A DNA stretch of 64,000 nucleotides from Bacillus gobiensis (GCF_001278705.1 NZ_CP012600.1:2915917-2979916); one strand, 5' to 3'. Numbered from the stretch's first letter, positions 45,706 through 55,163 are shown. Numbers and translations: made by a program. Notes: generated from the sequence alone by a model not told the origin.

Positions 45706-46071
45706 CTATGTTCTTTCCCGCTCATTTTTTAAAAGATCGCGGATTTCACGCAACAGCTCTTCCTGCGGATCAACAGGGGTCTCTTTGACTTCTTCTTTTT
45801 TCTTATGCCTCAATACGTAACGAATCACGATAAAAATTGAGAAGGCAACGATAAAGAAATTAACAACGGTCTGTATGAAGGCACCATATTTTATGTCGTA
45901 GTAAGTTAAAGATGAAAAATCAACCCGTCCAATAAGCAATAACACGACAGGCATGATGATATCATTTACCAAAGAAGTGACAATCTTACTAAATGCTGAT
46001 CCGATAATGACCGCGATAGCAAGGTCGATAATATTACCTTTGATTGCAAATGCTTTAAACTCTTTCCACAC
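45706..46071 (-). CDS. mscL: Large-conductance mechanosensitive channel MscL
   Basis: A 121-residue channel that opens on membrane tension to release solutes in osmotic downshock. Helix 1 [26 protein letters not shown], helix 2 [22 protein letters not shown]-terminal bundle [14 protein letters not shown]. The usual MWxEFKxFA N-terminus and an AGGTGA site set the start at GTG 46071, three codons inside a GTG at 46080. It matches ywpC of B. subtilis in position. Confidence 0.93.
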   Translation of the reverse strand: MWKEFKAFAIKGNIIDLAIAVIIGSAFSKIVTSLVNDIIMPVVLLLIGRVDFSSLTYYDIKYGAFIQTVVNFFIVAFSIFIVIRYVLRHKKKEEVKETPVDPQEELLREIRDLLKNERERT

Positions 46072-46148
46072 GGACTTCACCTGCTTTCATTTTATTTCCG
46101 TTACTAATATGACGGTTAATGAGAGCAGTGTCAAGGCGGGATGCTCCA

Positions 46149-46301
46149 TTATAGTTTTCTGTAGGCACGCCTTTCTGCGTATTCGCTGCAGGTCGGGCAG
46201 ACTTTTATGATCTCTCCACGATCATCTAGGTATTTCCTAAGGCCGCTCCGTTTTTTCTTGCAAATGGCACATTTGGATTGGAATAGAGAAAACATGCTCA
46301 A
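46149..46301 (-). CDS. Small zinc-ribbon-like protein, 50 residues
   Basis: A short basic protein with two CxxC pairs (CAIC and CPTC) 21 residues apart, the layout of a minimal zinc ribbon. The TTG at 46301 is the preferred start since GGGGAG lies 8 bases upstream. ATG 46295 would have 14. It lies upstream of mscL, same strand, 77 bases away. Partner and role unknown. Confidence 0.6.
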   Translation of the reverse strand: MSMFSLFQSKCAICKKKRSGLRKYLDDRGEIIKVCPTCSEYAERRAYRKL

Positions 46302-46499
46302 TTTTTTCACTCCCCTTTTATTGGCATTAACACGAAAGATTACAGACGAGCAATATTAATAAAAGGTTGTGTAACACTGACAGTTGAGGATACAAATTTC
46401 CTGATATGTATCTTTCTTCGATTTTAATACATTTCCCAGGAGGGCAACAGAAATTTGTAACTTATGCTATCGTAAAGTTCTAATTGGGATTCATTTAGA

Positions 46500-46712
46500 T
46501 AGATGAGTATTTCTTATTCCTGTGCCTAGCGACATCGTTAATGTAAGAGGCCTATTATTTAGTAGGTCTTTTATCATTTTCTTGTTTTGTGAACAAATTC
46601 CAATTGTATTTTTTCTGGGAAGGAACGGACGAAAGACTTATTACTGAGTAGGTCTTTAATTTCAAAATATTGTAAATAGATGGACTGAGTTGGTGCATAG
46701 TGCTATTGTTAA
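46500..46712. repeat. Two diverged copies of an intergenic repeat
   Basis: GTGCCTAGCGACATCGTTAA (46522-46541) and GTGCATAGTGCTATTGTTAA (46693-46712) are 15/20 identical, each preceded by TAGATGG/A. TATTATTTAGTAGGTCTTTT (near 46553) and TTATTACTGAGTAGGTCTTT (near 46638) form a second pair, each a weak hairpin before a T-run. The stretch 46304-46863 otherwise contains no gene I can support. Confidence 0.5.
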
Positions 46713-46863
46713 ATAGTTGGAAAATCAATCTACGTTGGTGCATAGGCATTTATTCGCAAAGATCAAGGATATGGGGTTAATGTTAAACATATTTGGGGAT
46801 ATCCAATCCCTGCGGTATGAAATACTTACTAATAGTAAAGTTAAATTTGTTTGGAGTGATAGC

Positions 46864-46968
46864 ATGCCTAATAATAACAACCGTGATATGAAAAAAAAGA
46901 TGCTTTTTTGGTTAATTATCATGATACTTTTCTTAGTTGCATGGTTTGTACAAAAGTCAATTAGTTAA
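46864..46968 (+). CDS. Single-helix membrane peptide, 34 residues
   Basis: MPNNNNRDMKKKML followed by a 17-residue hydrophobic helix (LIIMILFLVAWFV) and a short polar tail. GGAGTGAT lies 7 bases before the ATG, which decides this start over a longer in-frame extension from 46717 with no ribosome site. Too small to classify. Typical of orphan small membrane proteins in Bacillus. Confidence 0.55.
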   Translation: MPNNNNRDMKKKMLFWLIIMILFLVAWFVQKSIS

Positions 46969-47012
46969 CATAATCACCTATAGGATAGTAAAATCCAAGT
47001 CAATCGCTGTAT

Positions 47013-47096
47013 TCGCTCAAATAATCGAAAATGCGATCCTGTCCTTATTTTTGCGATCTTCATGATTTATTTGCGATCTTACGTTTTTGCGGTCTT
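47013..47096. repeat. Degenerate tandem array, 20-bp period, TTTGCGATCTT core
   Basis: GCGATC at 47033, 47053 and 47073 (exactly 20 apart), GCGGTC at 47089, with a decayed TTCGCTC unit before them at 47012. Units read ATTTTTGCGATCTTCATGAT and similar. Located between a rightward small gene and the terminator of the leftward fabZ. Confidence 0.7.
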
Positions 47097-47100
47097 CACA

Positions 47101-47140
47101 AAAACGGACTGCCAGCATAGCCGGCAGCCTGTTTTAGTTT
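47101..47140 (-). terminator. Terminator of fabZ
   Basis: AAAACGGACTGCC / GGCAGCCTGTTTT with one bulge on each side. It overlaps the last codons of fabZ. Confidence 0.7.
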
Positions 47141-47568
47141 TCTTTGTCTCCAAGCGCAAACATAATCTCTGTTTCGCAGACGATTTCTCCATCAACGGTG
47201 GCTACGCCTTTTCCTTTGCCGATCGGGCCGCGTACGCGCGTCATTTCAACCTCGAGATGAAGCTGGTCACCCGGTTTCACTTGCTTTTTAAAGCGGCAAT
47301 TATCAATTCCGGTAAAGAAGGCAAGCCTTCCTTTGTTTTCTTCCTTTATTAGCATCGCGACGGCACCTACTTGGGCAAGTGCTTCTACGATAAGCACACC
47401 CGGCATAACCGGATAGTCGGGAAAATGGCCATTAAAGAATTCTTCGTTGGCTGAAACGTTTTTGTAGCCGACCGCCCGTTTTCCTTCTTCAATTTCAGTA
47501 ATACGATCAACCAGAAGAAATGGGTATCGATGAGGAATGATTTCTTTAATTTGCTGAATATCAAGCAT
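47134..47568 (-). CDS. fabZ: (3R)-hydroxyacyl-ACP dehydratase FabZ
   Basis: A 144-residue hotdog-fold enzyme of fatty acid elongation. [24 protein letters not shown] carries the catalytic His and, 14 residues on, Glu; [13 protein letters not shown] is the N-terminal FabZ motif. ATG 47568 ([10 protein letters not shown]) follows AAAGGAGAT. A longer form is not needed. It corresponds to ywpB in B. subtilis, between mscL and flhP. Confidence 0.93.
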   Translation of the reverse strand: MLDIQQIKEIIPHRYPFLLVDRITEIEEGKRAVGYKNVSANEEFFNGHFPDYPVMPGVLIVEALAQVGAVAMLIKEENKGRLAFFTGIDNCRFKKQVKPGDQLHLEVEMTRVRGPIGKGKGVATVDGEIVCETEIMFALGDKEN

Positions 47569-47739
47569 GTGTTTAAAATCTCCTTTACATATCAATCAGT
47601 TAGGGTTCGACGCACAGGTCGACGGGGTTTTTGCTATCATTCAATTATCTGATTGTCAGGTGAAGCCATTTTGCATGTAAGGGCAGTTGTTCCTCCCGTT
47701 TAATGCGAGGCATCGATACTTGCCGAATGAAGCGAACGA

Positions 47740-48012
47740 TCAATCCACTTTTTTATTCACGAGATCATACAGGTGCTGAAATGTGTCCCATTTCAACGCG
47801 TCTCCCGCGTTTCCATCACCTATCACGCTATAGCCGACGATCCATCCGCCAATAAGTGCCAAGACCATAAAGAAAGCAACCAAAATAAGCCGCAGCCAAA
47901 TTGGAATCAAACGCACCCGAACATTCCAAATCGTCGGCTTTTTTTCTTTTGTTTTTGCTGCTTTTCGTCTCTTGTATCTGGTGTTCACCTGCACTTCAGA
48001 ATTTGGGCTCAC
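47740..48012 (-). CDS. EpuA-type 'RNA polymerase subunit beta' small membrane protein
   Basis: A 90-residue protein: basic N-terminus (YKRRKAAKTKEKKPT), one membrane helix (LILVAFFMVLALIGGWIVGYSVIG), and a short outer tail ending DLVNKKVD. This matches the EpuA family, annotated in databases as 'DNA-directed RNA polymerase subunit beta' although it is a small membrane protein. GTG start with AAAAAGGAG. Follows flhP by 37 bases. Confidence 0.75.
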   Translation of the reverse strand: MSPNSEVQVNTRYKRRKAAKTKEKKPTIWNVRVRLIPIWLRLILVAFFMVLALIGGWIVGYSVIGDGNAGDALKWDTFQHLYDLVNKKVD

Positions 48013-48049
48013 TTGTAAAACTCCTTTTTACTGTTCCTAAAAGGTAATT

Positions 48050-48868
48050 TTACCTCACTCCGTTAATTAAGCCAAGCATTTGGTCACCTAAAGTTACGGC
48101 CCGTGCATTCATTTCATACGACCTTTGAGAAGTCATCAAATCGGTCATTTCTTCCATATGATCGACATTGGACATTTCGAGCGCTCCCTGCTTAATGGAT
48201 ACGTCTCTGCCAGCTCCGTTAAGGTTTATAAAAGCATCGCCCTCGGCGGGATCGATCGAGAAAAGATTTCCGCCTTCCTCTTTTAAGGCTTGAGGCTTCG
48301 TTACGGTTGCCACGCCAAGATCAAACTGTTCAGTAACACCTGCATCTTGAGGAACAACTGTCAGTCCGCCGTTCTCATTGACATTTAGTTCTTTATAGCT
48401 TCTGTTAAAGGAGATTGGGCTGCCTTGTGCATCCAGGACAGGGTGCCCGCTTTTATTTACAAGCTGCACAGTCTCAGGATCATTTTGAACAACGGACAAA
48501 TAGAAAGCACCATCTCTAGTGTAGCGGGTCTCTCCTTCTGCATTTACTTGAAAAAATTGATACGGCTTAGTCAAAGCAAAATCCAGCTTTCGTCCTGATT
48601 CTTTCAAGCTGCCCTGTGCTTGAAACAAACGTTCGTTTAACACTGCTCCCGTTCCTAGTCTGAGTCCTTCTGGAGTAAGCCTGTTTTCTGTTACTTGATT
48701 ATTTTCTTCCTGCACTTGCTCTAGCTCTTGCCTCATGAGTTCAGAAAAGCTTGTATTTTTGCTTTTGTATCCAGCTGTATCTATATTAGACATATTATGC
48801 CCAATGATATTCATTTGCTTCTGAAGCTCATTCATTGTATTGGATGCATTGACCATTGATCTGAGCAT
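48050..48868 (-). CDS. flhP: Flagellar hook-basal body protein FlhP
   Basis: A 272-residue rod/hook family protein. The N-terminal MLRSMVNASNTMNELQKQMNIIGHNMSNIDTAGYK segment and the C-terminal MSNVDHMEEMTDLMTSQRSYEMNARAV helix are the paired coiled-coil ends that assemble the axial structure. The middle is all-beta. In B. subtilis FlhO and FlhP form the distal rod. Here they are separate genes 43 bases apart. Confidence 0.92.
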   Translation of the reverse strand: MLRSMVNASNTMNELQKQMNIIGHNMSNIDTAGYKSKNTSFSELMRQELEQVQEENNQVTENRLTPEGLRLGTGAVLNERLFQAQGSLKESGRKLDFALTKPYQFFQVNAEGETRYTRDGAFYLSVVQNDPETVQLVNKSGHPVLDAQGSPISFNRSYKELNVNENGGLTVVPQDAGVTEQFDLGVATVTKPQALKEEGGNLFSIDPAEGDAFINLNGAGRDVSIKQGALEMSNVDHMEEMTDLMTSQRSYEMNARAVTLGDQMLGLINGVR

Positions 48869-48911
48869 TTTTGTTCCTCCGCTTCATAAACCTTGTTTCA
48901 TTCGGTGCAAA

Positions 48912-49751
48912 TTATCCGATTTTACCAATTTCATTAACAGCTTTGTCCATGCTTTTATCGTAAGCTTGAATCACCTTTTGGTTCGCTTCAAATGAACGAT
49001 AGGCCATCGTCATATCTGTATAAGCCCTAGAGACATCAACATTGGAGAGCTCGATCACTCCTTGCTTGATGGAGTAGGCCGCCTCTCCAGTCCCTGCAGC
49101 ACTTGGCAGCTCCTGATTATCCTCTGTGCGATAAAGATCGTTTCCTTCTCGTGCCAATACTCTTGTGTCCAAAGCCATCCGCACATCAATTTGTCCAAGA
49201 TTTTGCCCGTTTTCCGATACGACGCCATCCTGAGAAATCTGAAAATCCTCGCTGGCTACCGAAATTGGCTGTCCGTTTGTGGAAAGAACAGGATTTCCGT
49301 GAATCGTCAACTCATTGTTTTCATTAAGGGAAAAGGTGCTGCTTTTTGAATAACGGACTTCTCCGCCTTGAAGCTGGACGGCATAAAATAATGCTGCTTT
49401 TTCATTGGTTTCTTCATTTACAGGTACATCTGCTTCAATTAGTGCGTTATCCGTAGGCTGATTCGTCGTTTTCAAATTCCCTTGTGTAAACAACGGCTTC
49501 ATTTCTTGCATATAAACTCCAGTATTAAGAGAACCGATAATATTTTGCTTTGTAAAAGAACGGTTGCCATTCTCAGTTGCAAAAGAATCAGATTCCATTC
49601 GGCTTAGAAGCATTTCGGGAAAAGCGCGGATCGAACCTTGATCCTCTTTATATCCGGATGTATTGGCATTTGCGATATTATTCGAGAGCATTTCCGTTCT
49701 ACGTTGTTGAGCGAGCATGCCTGATGTTGCTGAATAAAGCCCTTTAAACAT
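48912..49751 (-). CDS. flhO: Flagellar hook-basal body protein FlhO
   Basis: A 279-residue rod/hook protein with start MFKGLYSATSGMLAQQRRTEMLSNNIANANTSGYK and the C-terminal LSNVDVSRAYTDMTMAYRSFEANQKVIQ helix, paralogous to FlhP. It is located just downstream of mbl, as in B. subtilis. It shows that the organism is flagellated. No other flagellar genes are in the window. Confidence 0.92.
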   Translation of the reverse strand: MFKGLYSATSGMLAQQRRTEMLSNNIANANTSGYKEDQGSIRAFPEMLLSRMESDSFATENGNRSFTKQNIIGSLNTGVYMQEMKPLFTQGNLKTTNQPTDNALIEADVPVNEETNEKAALFYAVQLQGGEVRYSKSSTFSLNENNELTIHGNPVLSTNGQPISVASEDFQISQDGVVSENGQNLGQIDVRMALDTRVLAREGNDLYRTEDNQELPSAAGTGEAAYSIKQGVIELSNVDVSRAYTDMTMAYRSFEANQKVIQAYDKSMDKAVNEIGKIG

Positions 49752-49865
49752 AATTTCACCTCAGGGAAGAAAATTTAAAACTTGTTGCAATAAAGGAACT
49801 CACGTTCTATAATAGATCTATCTTTTCTAGCATTTATATCGTCAAGGACAGCAATAATGTTTATA

Positions 49866-49900
49866 AAAAAATATAACCCCATCCAATAAATTGAATGGGG
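49866..49900 (-). terminator. Terminator of mbl
   Basis: CCCCATCCAAT / ATTGAATGGGG with one mismatch. On the minus strand an AT-rich T-run follows. Confidence 0.75.
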
Positions 49901-49907
49901 AATGACT

Positions 49908-50909
49908 TTAACCGAGCTTTCTCTTTGGAAGCCTGTCCATATTGTCGAGCATGACACCTGTTCCTATCGCAACGCAGTGCATTGGATTTTCTGCTACCAG
50001 AACAGGTACCTTCAACTCTTCGGCAAGCAATTGGTCGAGTCCGTTTAACAGGGCTCCGCCGCCGGTAATAATGACTCCTCTGTCAATAATATCAGCCGAG
50101 AGCTCAGGAGGGGTTCTTTCAAGCACCGATTTGGCAGCTTGTACGATCACTGAAACGGATTCACGAAGAGCACCTTCAACTTCTTTGCTCGTTACTGAAA
50201 TTGTTCTTGGCAATCCTGATACCATATCCCGGCCCCGAATGGAAATTTCTTCGTTACGTGCATCAGGGAATACTGTTGCCACCTTCATTTTAATATCTTC
50301 AGCGGTACGTTCGCCAATTAAGAGCTTGTACTCTTTCTTGATATAGTTTAATATTTCCAGATCAAATTTATCGCCGGCCATTTTTATTGAAGAGGCGGTG
50401 ACAATATCCCCCATTGAGATGACAGCGATATCCGTCGTCCCGCCTCCGATATCAACAACCATGTTTCCGGTTGGCTGGAAGATATCCATTCCTGCGCCAA
50501 TCGCGGCCACTTTAGGCTCTTCCTCAAGATATACTTGTTTTCCGCCGCTTTTTTCGGCTGCTTCCTTAATCGCTTTCTGCTCGACACTGGTTATGTTCGT
50601 CGGACAGCAAATAAGCATGCGTGGTTTTGAAAAAAGGCCTTTTACATTCAATTTGTTAATGAAGTATTTAAGCATGGCCTCAGTTACTTCAAAATCAGCA
50701 ATTACACCATCTTTTAAAGGCCTAATGGCAACAATATTCCCTGGTGTACGTCCAACCATCCGTCTTGCTTCTTCTCCAACAGCCAATACTTTGCCGCTGT
50801 TCTTATCAAGCGCTACAACGGATGGCTCATCTAAAACAATTCCTTTTCCTTTTACATGAATCAGTACGTTTGCCGTACCAAGGTCAATTCCAATATCCCT
50901 TGCAAACAT
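49908..50909 (-). CDS. mbl: MreB-like cell-shape protein Mbl
   Basis: A 333-residue bacterial actin. GIDLGTANVLIHVKGKGIVLDEPSVVA is phosphate loop 1, VDIGGGTTDIAVIS loop 2 and IITGGGALLNGLDQLL the adenosine motif. Mbl filaments guide elongation-associated peptidoglycan synthesis in the cylinder. Its position beside spoIIID is conserved in Bacillus, which separates it from MreB (beside minCD) and MreBH. Confidence 0.95.
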   Translation of the reverse strand: MFARDIGIDLGTANVLIHVKGKGIVLDEPSVVALDKNSGKVLAVGEEARRMVGRTPGNIVAIRPLKDGVIADFEVTEAMLKYFINKLNVKGLFSKPRMLICCPTNITSVEQKAIKEAAEKSGGKQVYLEEEPKVAAIGAGMDIFQPTGNMVVDIGGGTTDIAVISMGDIVTASSIKMAGDKFDLEILNYIKKEYKLLIGERTAEDIKMKVATVFPDARNEEISIRGRDMVSGLPRTISVTSKEVEGALRESVSVIVQAAKSVLERTPPELSADIIDRGVIITGGGALLNGLDQLLAEELKVPVLVAENPMHCVAIGTGVMLDNMDRLPKRKLG

Positions 50910-51082
50910 CTATATTTATCCTCCTTGAACTCTGTTTCACAGCAAAAATCCAACTTCTACCCTAATTAAATATTTTATCATATTTTTTTAAAATTGGCTT
51001 GATCTTGTAAAAGTTCTTTACAAATTTTTGTGGAATTTGCTAGAGAAATTAAGAAGGAGCATCGTGAAGATTTATGCGTCGA

Positions 51083-51358
51083 TTATTGTACAGGCTCTCC
51101 TTCTAAAATATCCTCTTTCTTATATTTGAGCTTTGTTGCCTCTCCTCCTCTTAAATGTCTAATGGATTTATGATAATCAAGAATTTCTTTTACCTCATTG
51201 GCCAAATCTGGGTTAATTTCGGGCAGCCTTTCTGTTAAATCCTTGTGGACGGTACTTTTGGAAACTCCAAACTCCTTCGCTATCACGCGAACTGTTTTCT
51301 TTGTCTCCACGATATACTTGCCAATCTTGATTGTACGCTCTTTGATGTAATCGTGCAC
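51083..51358 (-). CDS. spoIIID: Sporulation regulator SpoIIID
   Basis: A 91-residue DNA-binding protein, almost identical by eye to B. subtilis SpoIIID (MHDYIKERTIKIGKYIVETK, helix-turn-helix around EFGVSKSTVHKDLTER, and a basic C-terminal LRGGEATKLKYKKEDILEG). It switches mother-cell gene expression from early to late sigma-E targets. It starts with GTG at 51358 with GGGAGG upstream. The 400 bases to its right hold its promoter region and the start region of the next gene. No σE boxes were convincing there. Confidence 0.95.
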   Translation of the reverse strand: MHDYIKERTIKIGKYIVETKKTVRVIAKEFGVSKSTVHKDLTERLPEINPDLANEVKEILDYHKSIRHLRGGEATKLKYKKEDILEGEPVQ

Positions 51359-51711
51359 ACCACTCGACCTCCCTAAGATGGATGTGAGAAGTGTGAAATG
51401 AGACTCGTTTTCATATTTATTTCATGTGAACAGCTTCTTAGTTGTAGTCTATTTTTCAAATTAGGCATATGAAAATATTCCACGATCCCTCACCTCAAAC
51501 ACTCTCTTTATTAGGTTTGTAACAGTTTATTAGCCAAGGCAGGGATATATGCTACAAAAGTCAATAGGGACAAGGGGTTTCTCAAATTTCTCGTTAAAAT
51601 ACTGAAGGAAACCACGTCTTATTCAATAGAAAATGAACAATTGTTTGAACGATTCGTTAGAATGACTTTACATAAGATAAATATTTCGTTACACTAATCA
51701 AACGGATTTGT

Positions 51712-51723
51712 TTACCTAGGTAA
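51712..51723. promoter_or_regulatory. Perfect 12-bp palindrome, likely MarR operator
   Basis: TTACCTAGGTAA is located 33 bases before the MarR start codon and close to the expected promoter, as for autorepression by MarR. Confidence 0.55.
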
Positions 51724-51755
51724 GTAATATTGAAATCAAAGGAGTAATTATCCCA

Positions 51756-52190
51756 ATGGAGAGTATCAACCGAAAGCTCTTTCACATGTTTAATCAGGCT
51801 GCAAGATCCATTTCTAAAAAAACAAATGAACAGCTTGAGGAGTATGGACTTTACGGATCCCAATGGACGATCCTTTATTGTCTGCATAAATTCGGCCCCA
51901 TGACACAGAAGGAGATTTGGACATACCTTCATGTCGAGGCGCCTACTGTTACTCGAACCATAAAGCGTTTAGAAGAAAACGGCTGGATATATCGAACGCT
52001 CGGTAATGATAAAAGAGAGAAGGTTGTGGCGTTAACTGAAGAAGCAGTAAATAAATACCATGATATTCAACTTAAACTGAAGGAATTTGAAGATCACACA
52101 CTATCTTGCTTTAGCGAACAGGAAAAAGAACAAATGTATCAGTTTATCCTTAAATTTACTAAGCAAGGCTCGGAGATGAATACGAAATGA
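51756..52190 (+). CDS. ywoH: MarR-family regulator (YwoH-like)
   Basis: A 144-residue winged-helix protein ([24 protein letters not shown] at about residues 51-74, wing [16 protein letters not shown]). It overlaps the next MFS transporter gene by 4 bases (ATGA), so the repressor and pump are one operon. In B. subtilis ywoH and ywoG are in the same place. It probably represses its own operon through the palindrome upstream. Confidence 0.85.
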   Translation: MESINRKLFHMFNQAARSISKKTNEQLEEYGLYGSQWTILYCLHKFGPMTQKEIWTYLHVEAPTVTRTIKRLEENGWIYRTLGNDKREKVVALTEEAVNKYHDIQLKLKEFEDHTLSCFSEQEKEQMYQFILKFTKQGSEMNTK

Positions 52191-53380
52191 AACAACCATC
52201 ATCAGAACCCATTTGGACGAAAGATTTTATATTAGTCGTATTGGTAAATCTTTTGATATTTACCGTTTTTTATTCTTACATTACTGTGCTTCCTGTCTAT
52301 GTACTCGATGGGATGGACGGAACAGAATCACAGGCTGGGTTTGTGACTAGCGTATTTTTGCTTGCCGCTATCATTTTGCGGCCGCTTTCAGGCATGATTA
52401 TCGACCGGTTCGGACAGAAAAGAATAGCTATTATTTCAGTCACCTTATTCACTTTTTCAGCTTTTTTGTATGTATTTATTGATAATTTCTATATGCTGCT
52501 TGCTCTTCGATTTTTTCAAGGAATTTGGTTTAGCATTATTACAACGGTAACCGGAGCTATTGCAGCGAACATTATCCCTAAAAATCGCAGGGGTGAAGGT
52601 CTCGGTTACTTTGTCATGTCCATGAACCTTGCTGTTGTCATTGGACCGTTTATCGGATTGAACTTAATTGGCAAAGTAAGCTTTTCAAATTTGTTTTTAC
52701 TTTTTTCGATCTTTGCTTTGGTCAGCATTTTTTGCTGTCTCCCGTTGAAAGTTAAGGAAGTAAAAGGATCAACTTCATTCGCATTTACACTTTCAAATAT
52801 GTTTGAAAAAAAGGTGCTTCCGATCGCTATTGTAGGATTGTCCATATCCTTTTGGTATTCGTCTGTTATTTCATTCATATCCGTTTATGCACATTCACTT
52901 AATTTAATGGACGCAAGCGGCTATTTCTTTTTATGCTTTGCAGCGACAATGATTATCTCTCGGCCGTTTACAGGAAGATTGTTTGACAGGGTCGGCCCTG
53001 GAATTGTTATCTATCCTTCCATTCTATTGTTTTCGATTGGTTTATTGATGCTGGCTTTTACTTCATCCAGCGTAATGCTTTTATTATCTGGAGCGGTTAT
53101 CGGCCTTGGATACGGCACCCTCCTTCCATGCATGCAAACAATTGCGATCCAGTCATCGCCTGCAAACCGAAGCGGCTATGCAATTGCGACCTTTTTCACC
53201 TTTTTTGATACAGGCATTGCCACTGGTTCGTACATTCTTGGCATCCTGGTAACGTTTAGCGGTTTTTCCAATTTATATTTGCTTGCTTCAATTTTCGCGC
53301 TTATTTCACTTTATCTTTATCCGTGGAGCAGAAGAAAATCGAAAAGCGGTGCAAACAACCCCGCATCCGCTATTCATTAA
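52187..53380 (+). CDS. ywoG: MFS transporter (YwoG-like)
   Basis: A 397-residue major facilitator with 12 helices. Loop 2-3 has the motif [14 protein letters not shown] and loop 8-9 [10 protein letters not shown]. It is of the drug:H+ antiporter type with 12 helices. It is coupled to the MarR gene, ending at a terminator after 8 bases. The exported compound is presumably also the MarR ligand. Confidence 0.87.
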   Translation: MKQPSSEPIWTKDFILVVLVNLLIFTVFYSYITVLPVYVLDGMDGTESQAGFVTSVFLLAAIILRPLSGMIIDRFGQKRIAIISVTLFTFSAFLYVFIDNFYMLLALRFFQGIWFSIITTVTGAIAANIIPKNRRGEGLGYFVMSMNLAVVIGPFIGLNLIGKVSFSNLFLLFSIFALVSIFCCLPLKVKEVKGSTSFAFTLSNMFEKKVLPIAIVGLSISFWYSSVISFISVYAHSLNLMDASGYFFLCFAATMIISRPFTGRLFDRVGPGIVIYPSILLFSIGLLMLAFTSSSVMLLLSGAVIGLGYGTLLPCMQTIAIQSSPANRSGYAIATFFTFFDTGIATGSYILGILVTFSGFSNLYLLASIFALISLYLYPWSRRKSKSGANNPASAIH

Positions 53381-53387
53381 GTACCCG

Positions 53388-53413
53388 AAACCCAGCTTCT
53401 GAGCTGGGTTTTT
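53388..53413 (+). terminator. Terminator of the MarR-MFS operon
   Basis: Perfect stem AAACCCAGCT / AGCTGGGTTT, loop TCTG, T-run. Confidence 0.9.
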
Positions 53414-53463
53414 CAGCTTCCACGATAGTCCTATTCTACCAGGGTTAAAGAAGTAAACTGTTT

Positions 53464-53533
53464 TGTCAGAAAATATTTCATGTTAGAAAATATGACAACA
53501 ATGTGTTATCTTCTTTTACTTCATCTCTATAAT
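53464..53533 (+). promoter_or_regulatory. Two tandem TnrA boxes and promoter of nrgAB
   Basis: TGTTAGAAAATATGACA (53481-53497) fits the TnrA consensus TGTNANAWWWTMTNACA fully. TGTCAGAAAATATTTCA (53464-53480), directly adjacent, fits at 16 of 17 positions. TATAAT at 53528-53533 is the -10, so the perfect box is centred about 50 bases before transcription start, the known activating position. Confidence 0.85.
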
Positions 53534-53579
53534 AAGATTTATAGCAATTATGCATTTTTATTATAGGAGGTTACTAGTT

Positions 53580-54785
53580 ATGGAAATGGGAGATTCAGTT
53601 TTTATGTTTGTATGTACCATCATCGTATGGTTAATGACCCCGGCTTTGGCACTATTCTACGGAGGTCTGGTACGGGGTAAGAACGTTCTAAGCACGGCGA
53701 TGCACAGCCTTTCGACAATAGCTATCGTATCGATTGTTTGGATCCTCGTTGGCTACACTCTAGCGTTCTCATCGGGAAACGCATTTATCGGTGGACTTGA
53801 TTATATCGGCTTGAATGGAGTAGGATACGAGCCTCTTGAAGGCGGAACTATTCCTCACAGCCTGTTCATGTTGTTTCAGATGACTTTTGCTGTATTAACG
53901 ACAGCGATCGTTTCAGGTGGTTACGCGGAAAGAATTAAATTCCCTGCGTTTCTTGTATTCACAATCTTATGGGTTCTCTTAGTATACTCTCCTGTTGCCC
54001 ACTGGGTATGGGGCGGCGGTTGGATTATGTCAATGGGCGCATTGGACTTTGCCGGCGGAAACGTCGTTCATATCGCTTCAGGTGTTGCCGGACTTGTCGC
54101 TGCAATTGTACTTGGAAAACGCAAGGATGCAAGCGAAGCCTCTCCGCACAACCTGCTGCTTACCCTACTCGGCGGAGCTCTTCTATGGTTTGGATGGTAC
54201 GGCTTCAACGTAGGAAGCGCACTATCTTTAAGCAGTGTAGGTATGTATGCTTTTATTAACACAAGTACGGCTGCAGCTGCAGGTATTATCGGCTGGCTTG
54301 TCATCGAATGGCTAATAAACAAAAAACCAACCTTGCTTGGCGGAATATCTGGTGCTATTGCCGGACTTGTAGCTATAACTCCTGCTGCAGGTTTCGTTAC
54401 TCCAATGGCTTCCATTTTAATCGGACTTATCGGAGGCGCAATATGCTTCTGGGGTGTATTCTCCCTTAAGAAGAAATTCGGTTATGACGATGCGCTTGAC
54501 GCGTTCGGACTTCACGGTATCGGCGGAACTTGGGGTGGTATAGCAACTGGTTTATTCGCTACAACAAGCGTAAACGATGCCGGAGCAAATGGACTATTCT
54601 ACGGAGATGTGAGCTTAATTTGGAAGCAGCTTGTTGCCATTGTGGCCACCTATCTTTTTGTAGGAATTGTAACATTTGTTATTATTAAGGTGGTAAATAT
54701 CTTCTTTACATTCCGTGCAACCGACGAGGAAGAGTCTACTGGCTTAGATTTGACGATGCACGGAGAGCGAGCATATCAAGACTAA
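53580..54785 (+). CDS. nrgA: Ammonium transporter NrgA (AmtB)
   Basis: A 401-residue Amt protein with 11 helices. VVHIASGVAGLVAAIVLGKRK carries the first pore His and FGLHGIGGTWGGIATGLF the second. It takes up ammonium when nitrogen is poor, under TnrA control as shown by the boxes upstream, and is gated by the next gene product. Start ATG 53580 follows ATAGGAGGTTA. Same locus as in B. subtilis. Confidence 0.94.
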   Translation: MEMGDSVFMFVCTIIVWLMTPALALFYGGLVRGKNVLSTAMHSLSTIAIVSIVWILVGYTLAFSSGNAFIGGLDYIGLNGVGYEPLEGGTIPHSLFMLFQMTFAVLTTAIVSGGYAERIKFPAFLVFTILWVLLVYSPVAHWVWGGGWIMSMGALDFAGGNVVHIASGVAGLVAAIVLGKRKDASEASPHNLLLTLLGGALLWFGWYGFNVGSALSLSSVGMYAFINTSTAAAAGIIGWLVIEWLINKKPTLLGGISGAIAGLVAITPAAGFVTPMASILIGLIGGAICFWGVFSLKKKFGYDDALDAFGLHGIGGTWGGIATGLFATTSVNDAGANGLFYGDVSLIWKQLVAIVATYLFVGIVTFVIIKVVNIFFTFRATDEEESTGLDLTMHGERAYQD

Positions 54786-54805
54786 TTTATTAGGGAGTGA
54801 CAAAA

Positions 54806-55156
54806 ATGAGCGGTCAAATGTATAAAGTGGAAATAATCACGCGTCCTAACAATGTGGTGAAATTAAAAGCAGAGCTGGCGCAAATCGGTGTTTCCGGTAT
54901 CACATTCACACATAGCCAAGGCAGCGGTTTACAAAAGCCTTATACCGAGCTATATCGCGGAGTGAAGAAAGAACAAAATGTATATGATCGTTTAAAAATT
55001 GAGATTGTTGTCAGCTCGGTACCTGTAGATGATGTCATTGCAGCTGCCCGCAAGGCTCTAAGCACTGGAGAACCCGGAGATGGTAAAATCTTCGTCTACG
55101 AAATCGGTAGAGTGATCGATATTCGCACGGGCAACGAGGGTCCATCCGCTCTTTAA
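54806..55156 (+). CDS. nrgB: PII-like nitrogen regulatory protein NrgB (GlnK)
   Basis: A 116-residue PII protein. The T-loop lies around YTELYRGVKKEQNVYDRL, and the PII signature near the C-terminus includes GEPGDGKIFVYEIGRVIDIRTG for ATP and 2-oxoglutarate binding. It binds NrgA and TnrA in response to nitrogen supply. ATG 54806 with GGGAG 8 bases upstream, 20 bases after nrgA. Confidence 0.93.
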   Translation: MSGQMYKVEIITRPNNVVKLKAELAQIGVSGITFTHSQGSGLQKPYTELYRGVKKEQNVYDRLKIEIVVSSVPVDDVIAAARKALSTGEPGDGKIFVYEIGRVIDIRTGNEGPSAL

Positions 55157-55163
55157 GAAAATT

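Noticed and set aside
46717..46863. N-terminal extension of the 34-residue membrane peptide.
   Set aside because: The ribosome site GGAGTGAT lies directly before the internal ATG at 46864 and none precedes the longer form.
51359..51755. Sigma-E promoter of spoIIID.
   Set aside because: Boxes such as GAATATT and TCATATG are present but not at the correct spacing to support a call.
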